The position numbers and the translations under genes were made by a program. The notes below the pieces were generated by a model. It did no database searches and was not told the origin of the DNA. It was given only the letters and a program-made list of their open reading frames with translations. Below are positions 1-6,734 of a DNA stretch of 17,168 nucleotides, piece after piece; position 1 is the first letter of the stretch; every line of letters starts with the position of its first letter. The DNA is taken from contig JAYVJV010000110.1 of NCBI GenBank assembly GCA_043769005.1, positions 1 to 17,168 on the forward strand, read 5' to 3'. This DNA is from JAAFIP01 sp043769005. GTDB taxonomy: Bacteria > Pseudomonadota > Gammaproteobacteria > Burkholderiales > Burkholderiaceae_C.

Positions 1-1
1 C

Positions 2-229
2 GTGGCCAATCTGGGACCTGCAAACGCCAGTGGGACGGTAGTGCGTGACGCGCCCTCGGCGGGCCTGAGCTGTACGACGCTCAGTTGCAGCACCAGTGGA
101 GGTGCCAGTTGCCCCGCGTTGGATGTGCCTTTGTTTTTGAGCACGGGGTTGGCATTGAACACTTTGCCCAGCGGCGGGCAAGTGGTTTTTATTTTGGGTT
201 GTACGGTGACGGCCACTGGGCTGCCATAA
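2..229 (+). CDS. 3' end of a DUF11-repeat surface/secreted protein (partial)
   Basis: The frame is open at the window edge and ends at a TAA at 227-229. It encodes about 75 residues resembling the end of a DUF11 (conserved repeat, Ig-like) module: an N-L-G-P-A-N-A-S-G-T-V-V-R-D segment, then paired cysteines in S-C-T-T-L-S-C-S, and a closing G-C-T-V-T-A-T-G strand. DUF11 modules are extracellular beta-sandwiches in large adhesin-like proteins, and the Ser/Thr/Gly-rich composition fits. The GTG at position 2 is probably internal, since the homology continues to the edge. The stop follows directly on the last beta-strand, and a ppsA remnant begins immediately after it, so this end may itself be a recombination junction. 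The family call is fairly secure; the function of the whole protein cannot be told. Confidence 0.55.
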   Translation: MANLGPANASGTVVRDAPSAGLSCTTLSCSTSGGASCPALDVPLFLSTGLALNTLPSGGQVVFILGCTVTATGLP

Positions 230-232
230 GGG

Positions 233-519
233 TAGCAGCCAACACTGATGATGTGCGTGCACTGGCCACCCTGGGCTTGGATCGCGACGCGGGCCTGGAG
301 CTGCTAGCCAGAGATGTCGTAGAACGCGACCCCGCCGTCAAAGCCATGCTGGACATGGCCATCAAAGCCTGCCTGGACCAAGGCAAATACGTAGGCATCT
401 GCGGCCAAGGCCCCAGCGACCACCCCGTCTTTGCCAAGTGGCTGGTAGAGCAGGGCATTACGTCGATCTCGCTCAACCCTGACTCGGTGGTGGAGACCTG
501 GAAGTTGCTGGCTGCTTAG
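233..519 (+). pseudogene. ppsA: 3' remnant of phosphoenolpyruvate synthase (ppsA)
   Basis: The frame ending with TAG at 517-519 encodes the C-terminus of PEP synthase: L-G-L-D-R-D near nt 271, then V-E-R-D-P-A-V-K-A-M, Q-G-K-Y-V-G-I-C-G-Q-G-P-S-D-H-P and S-L-N-P-D-S-V-V-E-T-W. These belong to the PEP-utilising TIM-barrel domain, which includes the conserved active-site cysteine segment G-I-C-G. Only about 83-90 of the roughly 790 residues of PpsA are present. Upstream of about nt 268 the frame loses similarity and runs into the end of the DUF11 gene. The ATG at 85 lies in a different reading frame over that gene and is not a credible start. It cannot encode a working enzyme. The well preserved sequence suggests recent truncation or a duplication that left an intact copy elsewhere. 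Confidence 0.75.
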
Positions 520-567
520 CGAGGTAGCGCTACGTCAGTATCGCAGCCAATGGATATGCAAATATAA

Positions 568-593
568 GCTATGAAATTAATAGCTTGTCACGC
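568..593 (+). repeat. 26-nt hairpin element, copy a
   Basis: It consists of GCTAT, a 7-nt spacer, ATAGC, and a tail TTGTCACGC resembling the family tail TGCTTACGC. The stem extends outward to 7 bp (AAGCTAT 566-572 with ATAGCTT 580-586). It lies in the short spacer between the ppsA remnant and the convergent oxidase gene, where it could also act as a weak bidirectional terminator. It is one of six copies in this window. Confidence 0.6.
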
Positions 594-598
594 ATAAA

Positions 599-3500
599 CT
601 ATAAGTATTTTTCTGGTGTGGTGCCTAAATGGCGGGCCAGTAACTGGGCTACATGGATAGCCTGGCGCTGCGCACCATCGTGGATCTGGTGGCGGCAACT
701 GGTGCCGTCGGCAACGATGATGGCGTTGGGTTGATTGCGAATGGCGGGGAGAAGGCTGAGTTCGGCCATTTGCATGGACACCTCGTAGTGTGAGGCTTCG
801 TAACCGAAACTGCCAGCCATGCCGCAGCAACTGCTCTCGATCAGCTCGGGCTTGGCACCAGGGATGAGCTGAATTACGTCGATGATGGGGCTGACGGCAT
901 CAAAGGCTTTTTGGTGGCAGTGGCCGTGCAGCAAGATGGGCTGGGTGGTGGGTTGGAACTGCGCCTTGAGTGCGTCCAGCTTGCCTGCCTTGGCCTCGCG
1001 GGCTAAAAATTCTTCCAGCAAAAAGGCATGCTGGCTGACGAGTTGCGCATCTGCGCCCAGGCCCATCACCAGCGCCTCGTCGCGCAGCGTGAGCAAACAG
1101 CTGGGCTCCAGGCCGACGATGGAGATGCCTTGTTGGGCGTAGGGCAGTAGCTCGGCCACCAGCTCGCGCAGCTTGTTGCGGGCCTCGTCCACCATGCCGC
1201 TGGCCAGGTAGGTGCGGCCACAGCACAGCGCTTTGCCGGGTGACTGGCTGCCGGATGCTGCGGTTTTGGTAGCTGCTCCCGCTGTGTATCCGGCGGCTTG
1301 CAGCACTTTGAGTGCAGCGATGGCATTGTCGGATTCAAAGAAGGCGTTGAAAGTGTCGACGAAGAGGACGACGGGCTTGGCAGCTTTGAGGACTGCTTCG
1401 CGCGACGCAAGTGCGAACCCTTCGACAAGCTCAGGGCGAACGGGATGGGTACGCGTGAGCCCTTCGACCCCATCGGCGCGGCTCAGGACGGGTGGCTGAG
1501 GGTGAACGGGATGGGTAGGCTCAGGCTGGATCGAAACTTGATTCCAAAACGTCTTACTCTGCCACTGGGGCAAGCTACGTTGGGCGGAAAAGCCCAGCAG
1601 CTTTTCGCTCAGCAGCGCCAGGCCGGGGATTTTGTCGCGCAAATTCAATAGGGGTGCCAGGCGCGCGCCCCAATGGGCGTAGTCGGGCAGCCTGGCGATG
1701 AGTTGGTCTTTCAGCGTGTAGCCGTTTTTGGCTTTGTAGTGGTGCAAAAACTCGACCTTCATCTTGGCCATGTCTACGCCTGTGGGGCAGTCGCGTTTGC
1801 AGCCTTTGCAGCCTACGCATAAATCCATGGCCTCGTGCACCGTTTCGCTGGCCAGGCCGCCCTCGCCGAGCTGGCCGCTCAGGGCCAGGCGCAGGGTGTT
1901 GGCGCGGCCCCGGGTGAGGTGCTTTTCGTCGCGGGTGACGCGGTAGCTGGGGCACATGGTGCCCGCGTCAAACTTGCGGCAGTGGCCGTTGTTGTTGCAC
2001 ATCTCGGCGGCTTTGGCAAAGCCTTCTGCCGGGTCGCCGCCGGTGCCGGGGGCGGTGGTTTGCTCGGTGACGGGGTCGTTTTGCACGTTCCAGGCGCTCC
2101 AGTCGAGCGCGGGTTTCAGGGGGATGACGCGGTAGGGGCTGCGGGTGGCCTCGGCCAAGGGCGCAGGCGTGTTATCCGAGGGCCGCACGGGCGGCTGAAA
2201 GCGCAGCACGCGCGGGTCGTCCATGCGGGGCAGGGGGTAGCCGGGCATGGCCACCATGCGGCCAGGGCACAGCAGGTTGATAGGGTCCAGGTGCTGTTTG
2301 ATGGCTTGGAAAGCCTCGTTAATCTTAGCGCCAAACTGCCATTCAATCCATTCGCCACGGCACAGGCCGTCGCCATGCTCGCCGCTATAGGCACCTTTGT
2401 ATTTGCGCACCAGCGCGCAGGCCTCCTCGCCAATGGCGCGCATTTTGGCGGCTCCTTCGCGGCGCATGTCCAAAATGGGCCGCACATGCAGGGTGCCTAC
2501 GCTGGCATGCGCATACCAGGTGCCGCGCGAGCCGTGTTTTTGAAACACCTCGGTCAGCGCATCGGTGTACTCGGCCAGGTGCTCCAGGGGCACAGCGCAG
2601 TCTTCAATAAAGCTCACGGGTTTGCCGTCGCCCTTCAGGCTCATCATGATGTTCAGGCCCGCTTTGCGCACTTCCCACAGGTTTTTTTGCGGCGCGTCGT
2701 CCGTCATCTCCACCACGCTGCCCGGTAGCCCCAGGTCGCCCATCAGCTCGACCAGTTGCTTCATTTTTGGCAGCAGGTCGGCTTTGCTGCTGCCGGAGAA
2801 TTCGACCAGCAGGATCGCTGCGGGTTGGCCTATCAAGGCCGTGCGGATGGTGGGGGCAAAGGCGGGGTTTTGCAGGCTCAGCTCAATCATCGTGCGGTCT
2901 ACCAGCTCGACCGCACTGGGGTCGAGTTTCACGATATGTTGCGCACTGTCCATCGCCTTGTGAAAACTGGCGAAGTTGACCACACCCAGCACCTTGGCCT
3001 TGGGCAGTTCGCTGAGTTTAAGGGTGAGCGACTGGGTGATGCCCAGTGTGCCCTCGCTGCCGACAAACAGGTGCGCCAGATTGACCGAGCCGTCCTGCGT
3101 ATAAGGCCGCTCGCTTTGGTTGTTGAAAATATCCAGGTTGTAGCCACCGACCCGGCGCAGCACTTTGGGCCACTGGCTTTCTATCTCGGGGCGCAACTGG
3201 TCGGCCAAGCCCTTCACATAGTCGCCCAGGCTACGCGCCAATCCGCTACTATTTTGGTAGCTGCTTACGCCCATATTCTGGCCATTTGAGAGCAATATGC
3301 TGGCCCCCAGCACGTTGTGCACCATGTTGCCGTAAGCAATCGAGCGGCTGCCGCAGGAGTTGTTGCCCGCCATGCCGCCCAGCGTGGCCTGCGCGCTGGT
3401 AGACACGTCTACCGGGTACCACAGGCCATAGGGTTTCAGGTGGGCGTTCAGGTGGTCCAGCACGATGCCGGGCTCTACCGTGACCTGGCGCTGCTCGGTG

Positions 3501-3871
3501 TCAATGCTGAGCACTTTGCGCAGGTGCTTGGCATGGTCTATCACCAGCCCCGCCCCCACGGTCTGCCCGCACTGGCTGGTGCCGCCGCCACGCGGCACGA
3601 TGGGCACGCCCATGTCGCGGCAAATATCCACAGCCAAGGCAACGTCTTTGGCCGTCTTGGGCACCAACACACCGATGGGCATCACCTGGTAGATCGACGC
3701 ATCGGTGGCGTAGCGGCCCTTGTCTGCCGGGCTGAACAGCACTTCGCCCTGCGTCTCTTGGGCGAGCCGCCTGGCAAGCTGGCCTGCTACGGATGTGCTA
3801 GCGCGTGCTACCGTTTCTGCTTGGGCTGCAGCGGCTTCTTGGGATACTTTCAGGGGCAGGGGGGCGTTCAT
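599..3871 (-). CDS. FAD-linked oxidase with 4Fe-4S and CCG domains (YdiJ/GlcD-GlcF-like)
   Basis: This 1090-residue protein has three parts. The first is an FAD_binding_4 domain (about 50-230, with P-R-G-G-G-T-S near 95 and G-G-M-A-G-N-N-S-C-G near 170) and an FAD-linked oxidase C-terminal domain (to about 560). The second is a ferredoxin-type region (C-N-N-N-G-H-C near 625, C-V-G-C-K-G-C-K-R-D-C-P near 685). The third is cysteine-rich CCG-type segments (L-C-C-G near 884, H-G-H-C-H-Q near 982, S-C-C-G-M-A-G-S-F-G near 1013). The family oxidises 2-hydroxyacids such as D-lactate, D-2-hydroxyglutarate or glycolate at the cytoplasmic face of the membrane and passes electrons to the quinone pool. 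Its start overlaps the regulator's stop (ATGA, 3868-3871), so translation is probably coupled. Repeats inserted in frame at about residues 200-208, 785-818 and 863-871 make it longer than usual. The exact substrate is not visible; glycolate or a related hydroxyacid is inferred from the aminotransferase. Confidence 0.9.
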   Translation of the reverse strand: MNAPLPLKVSQEAAAAQAETVARASTSVAGQLARRLAQETQGEVLFSPADKGRYATDASIYQVMPIGVLVPKTAKDVALAVDICRDMGVPIVPRGGGTSQCGQTVGAGLVIDHAKHLRKVLSIDTEQRQVTVEPGIVLDHLNAHLKPYGLWYPVDVSTSAQATLGGMAGNNSCGSRSIAYGNMVHNVLGASILLSNGQNMGVSSYQNSSGLARSLGDYVKGLADQLRPEIESQWPKVLRRVGGYNLDIFNNQSERPYTQDGSVNLAHLFVGSEGTLGITQSLTLKLSELPKAKVLGVVNFASFHKAMDSAQHIVKLDPSAVELVDRTMIELSLQNPAFAPTIRTALIGQPAAILLVEFSGSSKADLLPKMKQLVELMGDLGLPGSVVEMTDDAPQKNLWEVRKAGLNIMMSLKGDGKPVSFIEDCAVPLEHLAEYTDALTEVFQKHGSRGTWYAHASVGTLHVRPILDMRREGAAKMRAIGEEACALVRKYKGAYSGEHGDGLCRGEWIEWQFGAKINEAFQAIKQHLDPINLLCPGRMVAMPGYPLPRMDDPRVLRFQPPVRPSDNTPAPLAEATRSPYRVIPLKPALDWSAWNVQNDPVTEQTTAPGTGGDPAEGFAKAAEMCNNNGHCRKFDAGTMCPSYRVTRDEKHLTRGRANTLRLALSGQLGEGGLASETVHEAMDLCVGCKGCKRDCPTGVDMAKMKVEFLHHYKAKNGYTLKDQLIARLPDYAHWGARLAPLLNLRDKIPGLALLSEKLLGFSAQRSLPQWQSKTFWNQVSIQPEPTHPVHPQPPVLSRADGVEGLTRTHPVRPELVEGFALASREAVLKAAKPVVLFVDTFNAFFESDNAIAALKVLQAAGYTAGAATKTAASGSQSPGKALCCGRTYLASGMVDEARNKLRELVAELLPYAQQGISIVGLEPSCLLTLRDEALVMGLGADAQLVSQHAFLLEEFLAREAKAGKLDALKAQFQPTTQPILLHGHCHQKAFDAVSPIIDVIQLIPGAKPELIESSCCGMAGSFGYEASHYEVSMQMAELSLLPAIRNQPNAIIVADGTSCRHQIHDGAQRQAIHVAQLLARHLGTTPEKYL
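1257..1282 (+). repeat. 26-nt hairpin element, copy b, inside the oxidase gene
   Basis: GCTGC, 7 nt, GTAGC, then TGCTCCCGC. The stem pairs fully if one G.U is allowed on this strand. The element lies in frame in the oxidase, encoding a low-complexity Ala/Thr/Gly stretch (A-G-A-A-T-K-T-A-A-S) just before the L-C-C-G cysteine motif. Confidence 0.6.
1418..1516. repeat. Dispersed CCTTCGACAAGCTCAGGGCG-type repeat with in-frame duplication
   Basis: Positions 1418-1443 match the widespread proteobacterial repeat that reads CCCTTCGACAAGCTCAGG and continues GCGAACGG. A degenerate second copy follows. The block GAACGGGATGGGT occurs at 1438-1450 and again at 1504-1516, exactly 66 bp (22 codons) apart. 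The insertion keeps the oxidase frame and gives the tell-tale peptide R-P-E-L-V-E-G in an inter-domain linker between the ferredoxin and CCG regions. Confidence 0.7.
3246..3271 (+). repeat. 26-nt hairpin element, copy c, inside the oxidase gene
   Basis: GCTAC, TATTTTG, GTAGC, TGCTTACGC: a perfect 5-bp stem with a 7-nt loop and the exact family tail. On the coding strand it gives G-V-S-S-Y-Q-N-S-S-G at about residue 200-208, directly after the FAD-binding core, where relatives would be expected to have a shorter loop. Confidence 0.7.
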
Positions 3872-4563
3872 GCGCGCACTCTCGTAGTGGTGGTGTTGGG
3901 GGCGCTGCGCAGTTGCTCCAGCACGGCATCACGCTTATGGTGCAGGTGTTGCTCCAGCAGTTGGCGCAGGGCAGGCGCGTTGCGTTGGGTCAGGGCATCG
4001 AGCATCTGGCCGTGCTCCACCACGGCGCTTTTCCATTTGGCTTCGTCCAGATTAGAGCGAAAGCGCAGAGCTTGCAGCCGGGCATTGACCTGCCTGTAGG
4101 TGGCCACCAGCACGGGGTTTTTAGCAGCCGCGTTAATCGCCTGATGGATGTGCGCATTGAGGCGGTAGTAAGCAGACAGGTCGCGCCGGGTGTGTGCGGC
4201 CAGCATCTCGTAGTGCAGGGCCTTGATCTCGGCCAGCTCGTCCTCGCTCATCCGCTGCACCGCCAGCTCGCCCGACATGCCCTCCAGCCCCGCCATGACC
4301 TCGAAGGTATCAATCACGTCCTGCTCGCTCAGGCTGACGGCCACTGCGCCCCGGTTGGGCAGCAGCTCGACCAGGCCCTCAGCGGCCAGCATTTTGATGG
4401 CCTCCCGCAGGGGTGTGCGCGAGACGCTGAGTTTTTCGGCCAGCTCGCGTTCGTTGAGCTTGGCACCGGGCTGGATCTGGCCCTCGACCAGGAGCTCTCG
4501 CAGGCGATAGGCAGCCTGTTCGTGCAGGTTGGCGCGGGGGATGGAGATGATTTCTGCGGTCAT
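3868..4563 (-). CDS. GntR-family (FCD/FadR subfamily) transcriptional regulator
   Basis: This 231-residue protein has an N-terminal winged helix-turn-helix (about 15-80; L-N-E-R-E-L-A-E-K-L-S-V-S-R-T-P-L-R-E-A-I, then G-L-V-E-L-L-P-N-R-G). It is followed by an all-helical FCD ligand-binding domain (about 85-215) with the histidine-rich metal/ligand pocket pattern (A-H-I-H-Q-A-I, V-E-H-G-Q-M, E-Q-H-L-H-H). FCD regulators usually repress catabolic genes until a small organic acid binds. The ATG at 4563 is chosen because the homology starts there; the open frame upstream is only fold-back intergenic sequence. A -10-like CAAAAT ends 7 nt before this ATG, so the message may be leaderless. It shares an ATGA overlap with the oxidase and is divergent from the aminotransferase. 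Most likely it controls both, and 2-hydroxyacids or glyoxylate are plausible effectors (inference). Confidence 0.9.
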   Translation of the reverse strand: MTAEIISIPRANLHEQAAYRLRELLVEGQIQPGAKLNERELAEKLSVSRTPLREAIKMLAAEGLVELLPNRGAVAVSLSEQDVIDTFEVMAGLEGMSGELAVQRMSEDELAEIKALHYEMLAAHTRRDLSAYYRLNAHIHQAINAAAKNPVLVATYRQVNARLQALRFRSNLDEAKWKSAVVEHGQMLDALTQRNAPALRQLLEQHLHHKRDAVLEQLRSAPNTTTTRVRA

Positions 4564-4569
4564 GGTTTG

Positions 4570-4582
4570 TATTTTGTATGCA
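4570..4582. promoter_or_regulatory. Candidate GntR operator, site 1 (overlaps the gntR -10)
   Basis: TATTTTGTATGCA is the exact reverse complement of site 2 at 4939-4951. The core TGTATGCA is nearly palindromic, as expected for a dimeric GntR protein. The position across the -10 suggests autorepression. Confidence 0.5.
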
Positions 4583-4599
4583 AAAAGTAGTTTCGTCAA
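4571..4599 (-). promoter_or_regulatory. Promoter of the gntR-oxidase operon
   Basis: Read on the minus strand: -35 TTGACG (4599-4594), a 17-nt spacer, -10 CAAAAT (4576-4571), then 7 nt to the ATG at 4563. The layout matches the divergent aminotransferase promoter hexamer for hexamer apart from one -35 base. Confidence 0.5.
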
Positions 4600-4677
4600 A
4601 TGGTTTGACTGGTTGGCGTGTTGGCAAAGGTTTTTGGGGCACGCTGTTTGGCTGGGGCGCGCGCGGCGCTGGCGCTG

Positions 4678-4836
4678 TGGGGTTGCCGCCCGAGCCCCGA
4701 CCCGCTTCGCGGGGAGCCTCTGCAGTACTCGACTTTGGGGGAAGCATCGGAACTCGCTTCGCTCAGACAGCCGATGCTTCTTATCCCCAAAGTCTGCGTG
4801 CTTCGAGCTCGGGGCTCTTATTGGGCGGCAACCCCA
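4678..4836. repeat. Long fold-back (cruciform-capable) intergenic element
   Basis: Nested inverted arms are visible: TGGGGTTGCCGCCC (4678-4691) with GGGCGGCAACCCCA (4823-4836), 14 of 14; GAGCCCCGA (4692-4700) with TCGGGGCTC (4809-4817); a small hairpin CCCGC-TTC-GCGGG (4701-4713); GACTTTGGGG (4731-4740) with CCCCAAAGTC (4785-4794); and GAAGCATCGG (4741-4750) with CCGATGCTTC (4771-4780). The unpaired residues on the 3' side are TTAT (4781-4784) and TTATT (4818-4822). It lies between the two divergent promoters and fills most of the 421-bp spacer. No coding potential is seen. Confidence 0.7.
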
Positions 4837-4921
4837 TGGCACAGGCTCTGGCGCGAAGCCGCGACACCTTCCCAAGAAACGGTTGCGCGCCCAAAGTCTA
4901 AGCAAACAGGGACCCTCCCAC

Positions 4922-4950
4922 TTGACACAAGCATTTTCTGCATACAAAAT
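4922..4950 (+). promoter_or_regulatory. Promoter of the aminotransferase gene
   Basis: A perfect -35 TTGACA (4922-4927), a 17-nt spacer and -10 CAAAAT (4945-4950). The start site would fall near 4957, leaving about 28 nt of leader before the ATG at 4985. Confidence 0.6.
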
Positions 4951-4951
4951 A
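4939..4951. promoter_or_regulatory. Candidate GntR operator, site 2 (overlaps the aminotransferase -10)
   Basis: TGCATACAAAATA is the exact inverse of site 1 and covers the -10. A regulator bound here would block transcription initiation of the aminotransferase gene. Confidence 0.5.
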
Positions 4952-4984
4952 TTGCCAACCAAACACAAGGACGAAGAGAAAACC

Positions 4985-6235
4985 ATGCTCACCCTAGACT
5001 TCCACCCCACCGGCCGCCACTTCCTGCAAATCCCCGGCCCGTCCCCCGTGCCCGACCGCATTTTGCGCGCCATGAGCTACCCCACCATTGACCACCGAGG
5101 CCCCGAATTTGGCGCGCTGGGCCTACAGGTGCTGGGCAAGATCAAGCAGGTGTACCAAACCAAAGCGCCCGTCATCATCTACCCCGCCTCCGGCACCGGT
5201 GCTTGGGAAGCCGCTTTGGTCAACGTCTGCAACCCCGGCGACCACGTGCTCATGTACGAGACCGGGCACTTTGCTGCCCTCTGGCAAATGCTGGGCGCGC
5301 GCCTGGGCCTCAAGACTGAAATCATCACCTTGCCCGGCAACTGCCCCACTACCGGCCTGCCCAATGGCTGGCGGCGCGGCGTGCAGGCCGATTTGATTGA
5401 AGCGCGGTTGAAGGCCGACACGGCACACAGCATCAAAGCCGTGTGCGTGGTACATAACGAAACGTCAACGGGCGCCACCAGCAACATCGCCGCCGTGCGC
5501 CGCGCCATCGACGCAGCCAAGCACCCCGCGCTGCTGCTGGTTGACACCATCAGCGGTCTGGGCTCGGCCGAATACAGCCACGATGCATCGGGGGCTGACG
5601 TGTCCATCAGCGGCAGCCAAAAGGGCCTGATGCTGCCACCCGGCATCAGCTTTCACGCGCTCTCGCCCAAAGCCATCGAAGCAGGCAAAAAAGCCACCAT
5701 GCCCAAGGGCTACTGGGCCTGGGACGAGATTCTGGAGATGAACAAAACCGGCTACTGGCCCACTACGCCCAATACCAACTTGCTCTACGGTTTAAACGAA
5801 GCCTGCGACATGCTGCTGGACGCACGCCATGGCGGCTTGCCCATGACCTTTGCCCGCCATGTGCGCTGGGGCGAAGGCGTGCGCGCCGCAGTGCGCGCCT
5901 GGGGCCTGGAGATCCAGTGCGCTGAGGCAGCGGTGTACTCCCCCGTGCTCACCGGCGTGGTGATGCCCCAGGGTGTGGATGCTGATGCCGTGCGCAAAAC
6001 CATTTACGAGCGTTTCGATTTGTCGCTGGGCACGGGCCTGGGCAAACTCAAAGGCCGCATGTTCCGTATTGGCCATTTGGGTGACTGCAACGACCTGACC
6101 TTGATGGCGGCCCTGAGCGGCTGCGAGATGGGCATGAAGCTGGCTGGTATCAAACTCGCTGGCAGTGGTGTGCAAGCCGCGATGGATTACTTTGCGGCCC
6201 ACGCAGCGCCCAGTGCGCTGGCCAAGGCGGCTTAA
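4985..6235 (+). CDS. Class V aminotransferase, serine/alanine-glyoxylate type
   Basis: This 416-residue PLP enzyme has the fold-type I layout of serine-glyoxylate and alanine-glyoxylate aminotransferases: I-P-G-P-S-P-V-P near the N-terminus, A-S-G-T-G-A-W-E-A-A near 65, the PLP-ring aspartate D187 in L-V-D-T-I-S-G, and the Schiff-base lysine K213 in S-G-S-Q-K-G-L-M-L-P-P-G. The S-Q-K-G-L-M-L-P-P-G block favours the serine-glyoxylate branch. It would convert glyoxylate plus serine (or alanine) to glycine plus hydroxypyruvate (or pyruvate) in the cytoplasm. The ATG at 4985 is used because the homology begins there and AAGGA (4967-4971) precedes it, although at a long spacing; the frame upstream is only the fold-back element. 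The divergent GntR gene and the FAD oxidase suggest a joint route in which a 2-hydroxyacid such as glycolate is oxidised and the product transaminated (inference). Confidence 0.9.
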   Translation: MLTLDFHPTGRHFLQIPGPSPVPDRILRAMSYPTIDHRGPEFGALGLQVLGKIKQVYQTKAPVIIYPASGTGAWEAALVNVCNPGDHVLMYETGHFAALWQMLGARLGLKTEIITLPGNCPTTGLPNGWRRGVQADLIEARLKADTAHSIKAVCVVHNETSTGATSNIAAVRRAIDAAKHPALLLVDTISGLGSAEYSHDASGADVSISGSQKGLMLPPGISFHALSPKAIEAGKKATMPKGYWAWDEILEMNKTGYWPTTPNTNLLYGLNEACDMLLDARHGGLPMTFARHVRWGEGVRAAVRAWGLEIQCAEAAVYSPVLTGVVMPQGVDADAVRKTIYERFDLSLGTGLGKLKGRMFRIGHLGDCNDLTLMAALSGCEMGMKLAGIKLAGSGVQAAMDYFAAHAAPSALAKAA

Positions 6236-6319
6236 TTCTGTTTAGTTTGGGTTGGGTTGGTCTGCGCTCGTCCCTGCGTTTGAAGATTGTGAGCCTGACT
6301 CCTATGCTGCGCCCGCCCC

Positions 6320-6403
6320 GGCACTTGGCGTGCACAGCTCCGCGGCTGTCCTCCGCCCTTCGGGCTCCCCCTTTATGCCGCTGCGCTGTGCACACCAAGC
6401 GCC
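6320..6403 (-). repeat. Structured element, copy 1 (minus orientation)
   Basis: On the minus strand, 19-nt arms (6403-6385 and 6338-6320) pair completely with two G.U pairs. Inside are the conserved strands GCAGCGGCATAAAGGGGGAG and CGGAGGACAGCCGCG, whose GCGGC/GCCGC parts pair. A small apical hairpin (GCCC-GAA-GGGC) closes it. A second copy with different arms lies at 6511-6609 on the other strand. It is non-coding and its function is unknown. Confidence 0.7.
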
Positions 6404-6510
6404 AGGGCTGCGAATAGCGAGTGGGTGCTGCGTTGGGGCAATTACCAAGTTGGCTACAGCGGGATGCACCTGGGCACCCGGCGGTAGGGCCCCCGCCACC
6501 TTCGCAAGAG

Positions 6511-6609
6511 CTGGTCGATGGTGTACTCAGCGCAGCGGCATAAAGGGGGAGTAGGCGGCCATAAGCCGCCACGGAGGACAGCCGCGCAGCTGAGTACGCC
6601 ATCGGCCAG
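6511..6609 (+). repeat. Structured element, copy 2 (plus orientation)
   Basis: The 21-nt arms (6511-6531 and 6589-6609) pair fully, with two U.G pairs. The same conserved inner strands as copy 1 follow: 20 of 20 identical on the 5' side and CGGAGGACAGCCGCG on the 3' side. The apical hairpin is different: GGCGGC (6554-6559), loop CATAA, GCCGCC (6565-6570). Helices differ in sequence but keep pairing. The remainder of the 6236-6728 spacer shows no gene, and I see no clear terminator after the aminotransferase. Confidence 0.7.
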
Positions 6610-6734
6610 CACCCGTACAAAACATGGCGTACCTACTCTGATCAGTATTTACGCTAGTGGCTACGCAACCGCCAGAGCGTTGATATGTCAGACAATAGCA
6701 CTATTGACCGTTTTCAACTTCTAGGACCATGACG

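Noticed and set aside
1835..2728. Long plus-strand open frame (297 codons) opposite the oxidase
   Set aside because: It is antisense to strongly conserved FAD and Fe-S coding sequence and shows only the Ala/Gly/His-rich composition of a GC-rich shadow frame.
4564..5073. Longer N-terminus of the GntR protein, and of the aminotransferase on the other strand
   Set aside because: Both upstream extensions are translations of the fold-back element and promoters; family homology begins at 4563 and 4985.
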